From Ancylobacter defluvii (GTDB taxonomy: Bacteria > Pseudomonadota > Alphaproteobacteria > Rhizobiales > Xanthobacteraceae), in assembly GCF_018390605.1 (NCBI RefSeq), contig NZ_JAHBGD010000017.1, forward strand, positions 222,352 to 286,351: 64,000 bases of DNA, read 5' to 3'. The notes below the pieces were generated by a model. It worked only from the letters and a program-made list of their open reading frames with translations, was not told the DNA's origin and did not search any database. Shown here piece after piece: positions 35,766 through 43,804 of this stretch (positions are counted from its first letter, which is position 1; every line of letters begins with the position of its first letter). A program made the position numbers and the translations under genes.

Positions 35766-36267
35766 CGGCGCGCCTCCGGATAGTCGTCTTGAAATTGAGG
35801 TGCTCGAACGGCACGATCCCAGGCGGAAGCTCCTCCCTGCCGAATTCGACGAGCCCCTTCGCGCGCAGCGCCTCGATCATGATGCTGCCGGAGATCCGCT
35901 GCTTTCTCTCGTCGGATCCATCCTCTTCGAAGGCGGCGCCGACGCGCAGGCGAACCTCGCCATAGTCGTCGAAGTCGGCAGGGATCAGCGCGAGCGCCTT
36001 GCGCTCGCCGTCCAGCAGAATGACCGGCTTGCCGAGGGCGACGATCGCCGCCTCAAGCCCAATCTCGCCCTCTCCCACGATATCGCCGTCGACGGTCCAC
36101 TCGCGGAGCGGCTGGCCGTCCTTCCAGCGCCCGTGCTTGTCGATCCACCCGAGGCGGGGGAATACGAGGTGCTCGTAGGCATAGCCGCCCCTACCGCCAC
36201 CATAGTTGAGGTGGAGGCGCATCCGCCCTTGGCCCTTCAGGATGGCCTCGCGGGTGATCTCAATCAT
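35758..36267 (-). CDS. Hypothetical phage protein
   Basis: A 169-residue protein with no recognised family. It begins MIEITREAILKGQGRMRLHL and ends with a basic segment (NFKTTIRRRADG). Beta-rich N-terminus, helical C-terminus. The 8-base overlaps at both ends fix its start. Confidence 0.62.
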   Translation of the reverse strand: MIEITREAILKGQGRMRLHLNYGGGRGGYAYEHLVFPRLGWIDKHGRWKDGQPLREWTVDGDIVGEGEIGLEAAIVALGKPVILLDGERKALALIPADFDDYGEVRLRVGAAFEEDGSDERKQRISGSIMIEALRAKGLVEFGREELPPGIVPFEHLNFKTTIRRRADG

Positions 36268-37864
36268 GCTGGCCTCCCGGGTGAAAAAGTTCGGTGAGCT
36301 CGGCCATGTCTCCGGCGACGGTCACGATCGAGTTGTCGCGGAGCTCCTTCCACGCGGCGTTCCAGTGACCGCCGCGCGGCTGCATGCCGAGGCGCTCGGC
36401 CACGGCCGGGCGGGTGGCCGTGCCGCCCATTTCGAAGAGGGCGCGCAGCACCTTCGGCGCGGCTCCCGATAGCGCCGCCGCCCATAGGTCGACCATGGTG
36501 GCTGGATCGCTGATTGCAGGCCCCGCCGCTGCACTGGGCGATGCTATGGCGACAAGGCCGTCTGCTTCGACGATGAGACCGCTCTCGATCATCGCCTTCC
36601 GGCCGGCATTGAAATGCCCGCCGCGCGCCTTCAGCCCGGCCAACGTGGCGACCTGCTGCCAGGACCGCCGCACCGGTGGATTGGTATCCAGCACGGCCAA
36701 CATCTTGCGCGCCGCGCTGTTGGTCAGGTTGGAAGGCTCGCGCGGCGTCGGCCGGGTGACAGCCGCCTTTGGCATCTTGGCGTCCATGGTCATGGATGCC
36801 TTCAGGGGCGGTGGGGGTGCGTCGCTGGCGACGTCATCGATGCGCAGAGCGTTTAGGGCGCCTTGCGCTCTGGCGATGCCAATGGCGATACCGGCGGTCC
36901 TGCCGTGGGCGTGACCTTCGTTGAAACCGCGCTGATAGGCGGCAGCCTCGATCGAAGCGATGTCAACGGCTGCTGCTGGGCCAGCACCACCTGTACCGCC
37001 TGCATCTGCGCGCGGCTCCTGTCCGGCACCGAGCAACTGGCGGAGATGCTCGACGTCGATCGCCGACATTGCCGGGAGCGCGGCGCGTTCCTCGCCATGC
37101 TCGGGCGTGCGCGAGGAATCGAGCGTCAGGATCCCCGGGAACCGCTTGCGCTCGAGCACATCGAGTGCCGGACACCAGGTCCAACCTTCGCCGACGTCGA
37201 GCCCGGACAGGCTCTTCATCACGGCGTCGGCCTGGCCGCCGTCCGCATTCCCCTTCACCCAATCGCCGATCGCGTTGCGATCCTGCGGGGAGGTGAGCCG
37301 CAGCGCCACCAGCGTGCCGATCTGCGACAGCACGTTCTTGTGCAGCACGGCCGGCCGCTGGGTGATCATCATCGGCCGGAAGCCGCGGACGCGCCCGCGG
37401 CGCACGATGCGATCGACGGCGCCGAGCAGGCGCTTCGTCTCCGGCATGGGGTTCTGTGGCGCGACCTCGTCCGCCTCGTCGAGCACCAAGTGCAGAGCAG
37501 AGCGGTTGGCGCCGTAGAGCGCCTCGAAGAAGTCGGTCAGGAAGCGTGTACGCTGCGCGGTCGAGAATTCCGAGACGTCGACGATGGAGGCGCTGACCTT
37601 CTCCTCTCCGATGAGTGCACCCAGCAGCCCGCCGGCATCGGCCTCGATCGGCACGTCGGCATGCTCGCCGCCGAAGATCACGACGGGGAATCCGGGCCCG
37701 CCGTCGGCGAGGCTGCGCAGCCCCCACCAGACACCGGTCGGGTCCACGATGCAGACGCGTCGGTGATCGTCGAGGAACGTCTCCACTACACCGCGCGCCG
37801 CATAGGACTTACCCGCGCCGGTGCGACCGATGAAAGCGGAGAAGCCGGACCAGATGTCAGCCAT
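36260..37864 (-). CDS. HerA/FtsK-like ATPase with duplicated C-terminal winged-helix module
   Basis: A 534-residue protein. Walker A GRTGAGKS at 13-20 and Walker B LHLVLDEAD at 124-132, with MITQRPAVLHKNVLSQ as a typical sensor segment: a HerA/DUF87-type ATP-binding protein. The C-terminal third carries two similar ~60-residue modules, one around ARGGHFNAGRKAMIESGLI and one around PRGGHWNAAWKELRDNSIV, which look like winged-helix DNA-binding domains. It could be a DNA translocase acting with the phage nucleases. The linker (about 280-400) is Ala/Pro-rich. Confidence 0.78.
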   Translation of the reverse strand: MADIWSGFSAFIGRTGAGKSYAARGVVETFLDDHRRVCIVDPTGVWWGLRSLADGGPGFPVVIFGGEHADVPIEADAGGLLGALIGEEKVSASIVDVSEFSTAQRTRFLTDFFEALYGANRSALHLVLDEADEVAPQNPMPETKRLLGAVDRIVRRGRVRGFRPMMITQRPAVLHKNVLSQIGTLVALRLTSPQDRNAIGDWVKGNADGGQADAVMKSLSGLDVGEGWTWCPALDVLERKRFPGILTLDSSRTPEHGEERAALPAMSAIDVEHLRQLLGAGQEPRADAGGTGGAGPAAAVDIASIEAAAYQRGFNEGHAHGRTAGIAIGIARAQGALNALRIDDVASDAPPPPLKASMTMDAKMPKAAVTRPTPREPSNLTNSAARKMLAVLDTNPPVRRSWQQVATLAGLKARGGHFNAGRKAMIESGLIVEADGLVAIASPSAAAGPAISDPATMVDLWAAALSGAAPKVLRALFEMGGTATRPAVAERLGMQPRGGHWNAAWKELRDNSIVTVAGDMAELTELFHPGGQHD

Positions 37865-38078
37865 CGGAGCCCTCCTTCGGCTGATAGTCGAGCTCAGTCG
37901 GATGGCACGGCGAGGCGAAACGCTGCCCGTCGAACCGCACCATGACGTGGTGGCTCTGGCTCTTGTCCTCCCGGGCGATCGTCCCGAATTTGCGCGTCAC
38001 GTCGTGAAGTACGCGCTGGCCGACGCCCGGATTCACTCCATAGGTGCGGCGCACGTACTGGTAAGCTGCCTCAGCCAT
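37857..38078 (-). CDS. Small hypothetical phage protein
   Basis: A 73-residue protein beginning MAEAAYQYVRRTYGVNPGVGQRV and containing HHVMVRFDGQRFASPCHPTELD. Common-looking phage early protein with an exposed basic face; no family name known to me. It overlaps the ATPase start and the previous gene by 8 bases each. Confidence 0.62.
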   Translation of the reverse strand: MAEAAYQYVRRTYGVNPGVGQRVLHDVTRKFGTIAREDKSQSHHVMVRFDGQRFASPCHPTELDYQPKEGSDG

Positions 38079-38433
38079 TGGCGCGGCCCTCCATCATCGC
38101 CCGAGGGATTGCGCCGAGCTCGATCGAGGCCGCAGCGGCGAGGCCGGGCAGCGTGGCGCGGATGGCGTCGAGTTCGAGCCCGAGGGCGCGAAGCATCTCG
38201 TCGCGCTCGATCTCGCCGCGCCGGCGCTCCTCAGCGGCGAGCTTCTTCTGCGCCGCCTTGACACGCTCGATGTCCTCGGGCGTGGATCGGCTGTAGTAGC
38301 CATCACCGCTGACCGAGACGCGCTCGATCGCGTTCGCGTATGCGGCGGGCAGGCACCTGGCCGCCTCTGCCTCTCTCTCGATATCGAGCAGCCGACGATT
38401 GGTTGCCAAGAGTTTCGCCAGTGCGTCACGCAT
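38071..38433 (-). CDS. Hypothetical coiled-coil phage protein
   Basis: A 120-residue helical protein. Residues 45-85 (TPEDIERVKAAQKKLAAEERRRGEIERDEML in part) are charged and predicted coiled coil. Starts at MRDALAKLL, where the 8-base overlap with the ProQ-like gene lies. Function unknown. Confidence 0.6.
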   Translation of the reverse strand: MRDALAKLLATNRRLLDIEREAEAARCLPAAYANAIERVSVSGDGYYSRSTPEDIERVKAAQKKLAAEERRRGEIERDEMLRALGLELDAIRATLPGLAAAASIELGAIPRAMMEGRANG

Positions 38434-38818
38434 GAACACCTCCGTGGGCGGCGCGACGGCGGTAGCCGACACGCGCGGGGTACTTTTCGGATTTCTCGAG
38501 CCGGGCGCGCGCAATGGCCGCGTCCTGATCATTGACCTCGCCTGCCGGGAACCCATCGAGATCGACGCGATAGGCGCCGGCGACGACGGCGCGCAGGTAA
38601 GTGCGGCCGGACGTGTAATCCTTCAGCGCCAGCTGGAGCCGGCGGCGCGGGATTTCAGGGGCGGCAGCCCGGATGTCCTTGAAGATGTCCACCTTGAGGG
38701 GCGTCTTCGTCGCACCCTTCGGTCGGAAGCATTTCGGGAATCGCTCCAGAAGCTGCTCGCGAGTTTCCTCTGCGACACGCCTCCGCAACTGCCAGCGCAT
38801 TTTGCTCGGGCTAGTCAT
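38426..38818 (-). CDS. ProQ/FinO-domain RNA-binding protein
   Basis: A 130-residue protein. The FinO/ProQ core is visible: ERFPKCFRP (about 25-33), TPLKVDIFKDI, RRRLQLALKDYTSGRTYLRAV and RVDLDGFPAGEV. Proteins of this family bind structured RNAs and act as RNA chaperones or regulators of antisense pairing. It lacks the ProQ C-terminal Tudor-like domain and is minimal FinO-like. In a prophage early operon it may regulate phage or host RNA. Confidence 0.8.
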   Translation of the reverse strand: MTSPSKMRWQLRRRVAEETREQLLERFPKCFRPKGATKTPLKVDIFKDIRAAAPEIPRRRLQLALKDYTSGRTYLRAVVAGAYRVDLDGFPAGEVNDQDAAIARARLEKSEKYPARVGYRRRAAHGGVHA

Positions 38819-39050
38819 TGGCGCCCCCGGCAATGCGGCGGCGGGACTTCGCCTTCCCGATCTGGCGCGCGATGCGCTGCTGTTCGGCCTCAGCGAACTG
38901 ACTGGCTTTCTCGCGGACGTGCTCGGCCGACGGTCCATCGAACGAGATGCCGAGTTCTCGCCCGCCACCCTTGCTGTCAACGAAGAGCACAGCGCGGAAC
39001 ATCCGGGCCGGCGGCACAGGGTCTATGGCGACATAGACGGTGATCTTCAT
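38811..39050 (-). CDS. Small hypothetical phage protein
   Basis: A 79-residue protein: a beta-rich N-terminus (MKITVYVAIDP, FRAVLFVDSKG) and a basic helical C-terminus (QRIARQIGKAKSRRR). Unknown function. The start is fixed by the 8-base spacing after the methylase-like gene and the overlap with the ProQ-like gene. Confidence 0.6.
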   Translation of the reverse strand: MKITVYVAIDPVPPARMFRAVLFVDSKGGGRELGISFDGPSAEHVREKASQFAEAEQQRIARQIGKAKSRRRIAGGAND

Positions 39051-39058
39051 GGTGTTCC

Positions 39059-39844
39059 TCAGAACTGAAAGGCGATCTGCTCGCTGGCCGGGACCGGCGG
39101 CGAGTTCGACGATGTGTCGGAAGTCGGAGGAGAGCCGGCGGCCGTGGCTCGCTTTGGGAACAGCGCCGCGGCGGTGGTGACCGAGGTCATCCATTCCGCC
39201 AGCGTCAGCGTGTTGCCGTGGATCACGGTCGCTGACGCGTTGGTTAGGGAGCACTGCACGTAGGCGCCGCACATCGCCATGAAGTCGACGTCGACCATGA
39301 CCCAGTGGACTTGCCTCGCGCAGTCGATGTCTTGGGCGCGCAGCACCTCGTTGGCGGCGAGCACCATGCCGCCGACGCCGCACGCCGGTTCATGACAGAG
39401 AAGGAACGGCCGGCCGCAGCTCTCCAGCATCGACCTAGCATCAGCGAGGATCATGCTCGCCATGGCGGTGCTGACATGGTGCGGCGTGAAGAACTGCCCG
39501 AGCGAATTGCTGGCGGCCACCTCGGCGAAGATCGGCCCCACGAAATCCACCGCGGCATCCGACAGCGCGGCGGTTGCCACACCGAGCAAAGCCGACATGT
39601 CGTCCATGGTCGCCGACGGGTCGCGGTATCCGCGCACGAGTTTGAGGTAGGCATCCTCGTTCTGCTGGAATGCGTCGCCGATCAGCAGCCGGCCGCGCAG
39701 AGCACGGAAGGCAAGCTCGAGCCACTGCTTCATCGCTTCATGCGGTCGCAGGCCTTCCCGGCGCTCGATATCGCCGAGATAGCGAAGGAACACCTTGGCA
39801 TGCGCGTCATGCGCCCGGTCGTTCATGGTCAGGCGCGTGCTCAT
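39059..39844 (-). CDS. N6-DNA-methylase-like protein lacking motif IV
   Basis: A 261-residue protein related to the HsdM/N6-MTase fold: QFFTPHHV (117-124) and the SAM motif HEPACGVGGM (151-160), then MVDVDFMAMCGAYVQ. The target-base motif (N/D)PP(F/Y), expected after HGNTL, is absent; the C-terminus turns into a Ser/Pro-rich tail. It may therefore bind SAM or DNA without methylating, or be a divergent enzyme that uses another acidic motif. Phage relatives of this short form exist. Confidence 0.75.
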   Translation of the reverse strand: MSTRLTMNDRAHDAHAKVFLRYLGDIERREGLRPHEAMKQWLELAFRALRGRLLIGDAFQQNEDAYLKLVRGYRDPSATMDDMSALLGVATAALSDAAVDFVGPIFAEVAASNSLGQFFTPHHVSTAMASMILADARSMLESCGRPFLLCHEPACGVGGMVLAANEVLRAQDIDCARQVHWVMVDVDFMAMCGAYVQCSLTNASATVIHGNTLTLAEWMTSVTTAAALFPKRATAAGSPPTSDTSSNSPPVPASEQIAFQF

Positions 39845-40266
39845 CCGCGCCTCCGCCGGGCTGCGCGCACGATGGCGCTCATCGTCTCGACGATGAAGGT
39901 GGATGTCTCGCCCTGGGCGCGCAGCCGGCGCGACGCCTCCCAAAGCCGATCGGCGACGTCGAAGGGATCAATCCCGAGCCGCTCCCACCAGCGTCGCTCA
40001 TTTCCGGCGTGCTGGCAGTCGGGCCCGTTTCGATGACAGTCGGGGCAAAGCGGATTGCACCAGCGATCATGCCGGGTGCCCTGCGCCTTACCGTGACGGG
40101 GTTCGCTGCCCTTCAGGTGAGCAGCTTCGGCCGGCTCGCCACCGCATGCCAAACACGGACACTGGCGGAGCAGCTGCAGGTGCTGCTCATCGCGAACACC
40201 CTCAGCCTTCGGGCGACCACGGTACGCTCGTTTCGGATGCGCGCCGGCCGGCGCGAACCTGCTCAC
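39841..40266 (-). CDS. HNH-like zinc-binding phage nuclease
   Basis: A 141-residue protein. CPCLACGG (about 36-43), AAHLKGSEPRHGKAQG, then NPLCPDCH and CQHAG form an HNH/Ref-like zinc-nuclease arrangement with conserved His and Cys pairs. Similar proteins sit beside recombination genes in many phages. Catalysis is inferred from the family. Overlaps both neighbours by 4 bases. Confidence 0.72.
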   Translation of the reverse strand: MSRFAPAGAHPKRAYRGRPKAEGVRDEQHLQLLRQCPCLACGGEPAEAAHLKGSEPRHGKAQGTRHDRWCNPLCPDCHRNGPDCQHAGNERRWWERLGIDPFDVADRLWEASRRLRAQGETSTFIVETMSAIVRAARRRRG

Positions 40267-41414
40267 GAGGCCCTCATGTCGACGACGGTCACGCGCTCGG
40301 CGGCCCGAGTGATCGCGGTATAGAGGTGGCGTGCCCGGTCCTGACGAAAGGCACCGCTCTCGTCGAAGACGATCACGTCATCCCATTGCGATCCCTGGCT
40401 CTTGTGAACGGTGAGCGCATAGCCGAAGTCGAATTCGTCATAGTCGCGGCGCTCGTTCCACGAGAGTTCGCCTTCACGTCCCTCGAAGAACAGCCGCGGC
40501 GTGGAGATGATGACGTGCTTGTCCTTCACGCCGGCATCCTCCGGCGCCAAGGTGAGCTCGAAGATCCTGGCTTCCTCGATCGCGGCCCGGCGTTTCCGAC
40601 GCCCACGCGGATCACCGTTCACCGCGTCGATCACCGTCCAGAGGCCGCCGTTGAGCAACCCCTTCGTGTGGTTGTTCCGCAGGCAAACCAACCGGTCGCC
40701 GGGTTCGGGAATGGCATCATGCGCCCGGCCGAGTAGCTCGCGGATCCTCGCGTTGTAGGAGCGGCGCGTCTTGTTGATGCCGACCAATACCTGTCCGCTA
40801 TTGAGCACATCGCCGGCGGCGATCTCTTGCCGCCGGATGACGCGGCTCGAACCGTAGGTGCCGAGGTCGAGGCGGCCGCCCTCGCGCACGATCTGCGCCA
40901 TGGCGATGATCGGATTTTCGCTGGCCTGACGATGGATCTCCGTCAGCATCACGTCCGGGTCGTGATTGGTGAAGAAGCCACCGCCCTGAACCGGCGGCAG
41001 CTGGGCCGGATCGCCGAGCACGAGCACCGGCGTGCCGAAGGACAGGAGGTCCTGCCCGAGCTTTTCATCGACCATGGAGCATTCGTCGATGATCACCAGC
41101 TTGGCGCGCTTGGCGTCGCTGTCCGGGTTCAGCCGGAACTTCGGCGCGCCCATGCCGTCGTCGTCGAGCTTGTAGATGAGCACGTGAATCGTGCTGGCGC
41201 CCTTGCAGCCTTTCGAGCGCAGGACGAGCGCGGCCTTGCCAGTGAAGCAGGCGAAGACAACCTTGCCCTCGACCATTTCGGCCATCTCTTTCGCCAGCGT
41301 GGTTTTACCTGTGCCGGCGAAGCCGAAGAGGCGGAACACCTGCCGGCGGCCGGGATCGGCCAACCAGGCGCCGACGGACTTCAGGGCGCTTTCCTGTTGC
41401 GGAGACCAAGCCAT
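40263..41414 (-). CDS. Dda/RecD-type SF1B helicase
   Basis: A 383-residue protein. Walker A GFAGTGKTT (31-39), motif II VIIDECSM, motif III VLVLGDPAQLPPV, and the C-terminal UvrD/RecD motif GYALTVHKSQGSQWD followed by YTAITRA. All helicase motifs are intact. It is a DNA-dependent ATPase/5'-3' helicase expected to work in phage recombination or replication. The ATG at 41414 shares one base with the DUF5131 stop. Confidence 0.9.
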   Translation of the reverse strand: MAWSPQQESALKSVGAWLADPGRRQVFRLFGFAGTGKTTLAKEMAEMVEGKVVFACFTGKAALVLRSKGCKGASTIHVLIYKLDDDGMGAPKFRLNPDSDAKRAKLVIIDECSMVDEKLGQDLLSFGTPVLVLGDPAQLPPVQGGGFFTNHDPDVMLTEIHRQASENPIIAMAQIVREGGRLDLGTYGSSRVIRRQEIAAGDVLNSGQVLVGINKTRRSYNARIRELLGRAHDAIPEPGDRLVCLRNNHTKGLLNGGLWTVIDAVNGDPRGRRKRRAAIEEARIFELTLAPEDAGVKDKHVIISTPRLFFEGREGELSWNERRDYDEFDFGYALTVHKSQGSQWDDVIVFDESGAFRQDRARHLYTAITRAAERVTVVDMRAS

Positions 41415-42340
41415 CAGCTGACCTCCGGCCGGGCGTCGTGCATCACGCCATCGAGCGATCGGCCAGCGATGGCCATGCCGGTGCGGCGCACGGTTGCGCC
41501 ATCGGGGAAATGAAAATGCTCGCCGGGACCCGCGACCTCGCTGACCGACACCCACTCGCCGTTCTGTTTCCACTGGAACGGAGTGCCGGCAGCCGAAGCC
41601 TGATCGCGCAAATCGCGACGCCATTGCGGATGCGTGGGCCTCGCCTTATGCGAGCCCTGATCACTTTCACCGCCGCCGATTACCCAGCCGATGCCGGGCC
41701 CGTAATCGAAATCGGGTCCATCCGGATACATCGTCGCCGACATTCCGGTCAGCCAGTCCCATTGGCGCCGGCCATCCGGGGAGGTGCCGCTGAACAGGAT
41801 CCGCCCCAAGAGAGGCTCGCATGACACGAACGAGAAGAGCGGGTAGAGCCTTGCCTGTGCCGCGAGGAGCGGCGGAACGTTCAGATCCGCCCGGTGCTGA
41901 TCCTCGATCGTGGTGCCGATCGCCGCGTTCGGCGGCAAACCGCCAGCCTCCTCCGTGAGCGGAACGATCAGCTGCGGCCGCTTCGTCAGCAACAGGTAGA
42001 CCAGTTGCGGCGTACGGCGCATGACGTCGAAGGCGTCCTGGCGCCACTCCGTCGGAACACGCCTGTCGAATATGTCAGCCAGCGACGCGCAGAACACGAA
42101 AGGACGCGTCCCCGCCGCCACGGCGCGGCGATTCCAGAGAAACGGCGCGCGCCATGTGCTTTTGCCCGTCCGCGAGCGGGTGCCGACGCCCTTGCCCGGA
42201 CCGCCCCAATTCGCCCGGCCGAGCCGCGTGTCCATGAGGTTCTCGGCATAGCAGCCGTCACATGCCGGCGAGACCTTGGTGCATCCAATCCAAGGGTTCC
42301 ATGTGTGGTCGCACCACGAGATCGAGGTTTTCTCTCCCAT
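41414..42340 (-). CDS. DUF5131 (phage Gp37/Gp68) protein
   Basis: A 308-residue protein. The family start SISWCDHTWNPWIGCTKVSPACDGCYAE gives three cysteines at 20, 27 and 30 in a CX6CX2C pattern, likely a metal or Fe-S site, followed by FVFCASLADIFD and LLLTKRPQ. Frequently encoded in phages and plasmids; biochemical role not established. A longer in-frame reading to 42505 overlaps ssb and is a shadow. Confidence 0.87.
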   Translation of the reverse strand: MGEKTSISWCDHTWNPWIGCTKVSPACDGCYAENLMDTRLGRANWGGPGKGVGTRSRTGKSTWRAPFLWNRRAVAAGTRPFVFCASLADIFDRRVPTEWRQDAFDVMRRTPQLVYLLLTKRPQLIVPLTEEAGGLPPNAAIGTTIEDQHRADLNVPPLLAAQARLYPLFSFVSCEPLLGRILFSGTSPDGRRQWDWLTGMSATMYPDGPDFDYGPGIGWVIGGGESDQGSHKARPTHPQWRRDLRDQASAAGTPFQWKQNGEWVSVSEVAGPGEHFHFPDGATVRRTGMAIAGRSLDGVMHDARPEVS

Positions 42341-42350
42341 CGAAGCGGCC

Positions 42351-42863
42351 TCAGAACGGAATTTCGTCGTCGAGGTCGTTGTTGCGACCTCCGCCACCGC
42401 CGCCGAAGCGGCTGCCACTCTCGCTGCCTCCGAAGCGACCGCCCGAAGACGAGGATCCCGACGAACGGCTTTCGCCGCTGCGGTCGTCATCACCGCGGTC
42501 GTCACCGCCGTTGCGGCTATCGAGGATGGTGAGCTCGCCTCGGTACGGGCGGAGCACGACCTCGGTGAAGTACCGCTCGCCGCCGGATTGATCGGTGGCT
42601 TTCCGTGTTTCCAGTTGGCCCTCGAGATAGATCTTGGAGCCCTTACGCAGGTATTGCTCCGCGACCTTCAAGATGTGTTCGTTCCAGATAACGACCGAAT
42701 GCCACTCGGTACGCTCCTTGCGCTCGCCCGAAGACTTGTCGCGCCAGGTCTCGGACGTGGCGATGCGGAGGTTGCAGACCTTGCCGCCATTCTGGAACGT
42801 GCGGACTTCCGGGTCCCGGCCGAGGTTGCCGACGAGGATCACCTTGTTGACGCTGCCGGCCAT
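42351..42863 (-). CDS. ssb: Single-stranded DNA-binding protein
   Basis: A 170-residue SSB. The OB-fold starts [20 protein letters not shown] and includes FTEVVL; the C-terminal part is a Gly/Ser-rich tail ending DDEIPF, the tip that recruits repair and replication partners. It is a phage paralogue beside RecT and the nuclease. Confidence 0.95.
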   Translation of the reverse strand: MAGSVNKVILVGNLGRDPEVRTFQNGGKVCNLRIATSETWRDKSSGERKERTEWHSVVIWNEHILKVAEQYLRKGSKIYLEGQLETRKATDQSGGERYFTEVVLRPYRGELTILDSRNGGDDRGDDDRSGESRSSGSSSSGGRFGGSESGSRFGGGGGGRNNDLDDEIPF

Positions 42864-43066
42864 CAGAACAGTTCCTTTTCGATGGCAAGGGTTTCCGAGA
42901 TCGTGAGGACGTGGTGGGTGCCCTCGTCGTTGGGCACGACCTCGCAACTGGCGAGCGGGACCCAGATCACCTTGCCGCTCTCGTGATCGCGGACCTTGGC
43001 GCCGCGCTCGGTGGTGTGGAGAAGGTCGACATCGCGATCGACGAGCTTGACCTTGTGCATCGTCAT
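42863..43066 (-). CDS. Small hypothetical phage protein
   Basis: A 67-residue protein ([18 protein letters not shown]) that is beta-rich and ends TLAIEKELF. No family recognised. It shares one base with the ssb start and 4 bases with the upstream stop. Confidence 0.6.
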   Translation of the reverse strand: MTMHKVKLVDRDVDLLHTTERGAKVRDHESGKVIWVPLASCEVVPNDEGTHHVLTISETLAIEKELF

Positions 43067-43752
43067 CGGCCCCCGCGCTGAGCCGCGTCCGCCCGCGCCG
43101 GACGCACGAGCGTCAGGTCCGCAGGGTCAAAGGCAAAGGAGCCGGAGCGATGCGGGAATGCGACCGCGATCCACTTGGGAACGGTGAAGTGGCTCGGGAC
43201 GACGAGCCCCTCACTTCCCGTCTTCGCCCTTACGAGGTCGCCGACCTCGAACTGCGGCAAGCTCTCGTGCTCGAGGTTCTCGATCGAGACTACGTATGCC
43301 CGTTCGTGCCGTGGCACGTCACCGTCGAAGACGACTGCCACGAATCCGGGCCTGAGAAGCGTGCCCGGCGCGATGATCACCCCCACCTTGCCGACTAGAT
43401 CGGGCATCGCGTCCTTCCGGCCGGTGAACCGGACACGGTCGCCAGACCGGTACTCGCCGTGCTGGAGAACCCGGACAGCGGTCGGCGCCGCAGGGCTCTC
43501 CACGGTGATCTCGACAGACCAGCCGAAGCGATCCTCCGCATCGCCGTCGTCGTCGCTCTGGATTTCGGTCAGTATGGCGCTGGGCGGCACAGCCTCGGCG
43601 AAGGCCTGAGCCTCGAGGATGTAGAAGCGCTGGCCGGGGCTCTTCTCCGCGAGGCGGCAGGCCTCCTCGGAAGCGCTCTGGTAGTTGGGGTGCTGGACGG
43701 TCGGCGGTGTGGCACCGCGCGGATTCCAGACGAGGAAAAGCGGCTCGGACAT
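43063..43752 (-). CDS. Hypothetical phage protein with barrel-like repeats
   Basis: A 229-residue protein. Three SH3/KOW-like beta stretches are suggested by [42 protein letters not shown] and [15 protein letters not shown]. Such repeats often bind nucleic acid or cell wall; no function can be assigned. The first 60 residues ([19 protein letters not shown]) resemble other phage early proteins. Confidence 0.6.
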   Translation of the reverse strand: MSEPLFLVWNPRGATPPTVQHPNYQSASEEACRLAEKSPGQRFYILEAQAFAEAVPPSAILTEIQSDDDGDAEDRFGWSVEITVESPAAPTAVRVLQHGEYRSGDRVRFTGRKDAMPDLVGKVGVIIAPGTLLRPGFVAVVFDGDVPRHERAYVVSIENLEHESLPQFEVGDLVRAKTGSEGLVVPSHFTVPKWIAVAFPHRSGSFAFDPADLTLVRPARADAAQRGGR

Positions 43753-43804
43753 GGCCGGCTCCTGGCAATCGCGATGATGGGGGTGTGGAGGTGGGAGGGC
43801 GGCG

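Noticed and set aside
39305-40036. Rightward 243-residue ORF opposite the methylase-like gene
   Set aside because: Arg/His/Ala-rich shadow lacking any conserved motif; the leftward genes have recognisable motifs and coupled overlaps.
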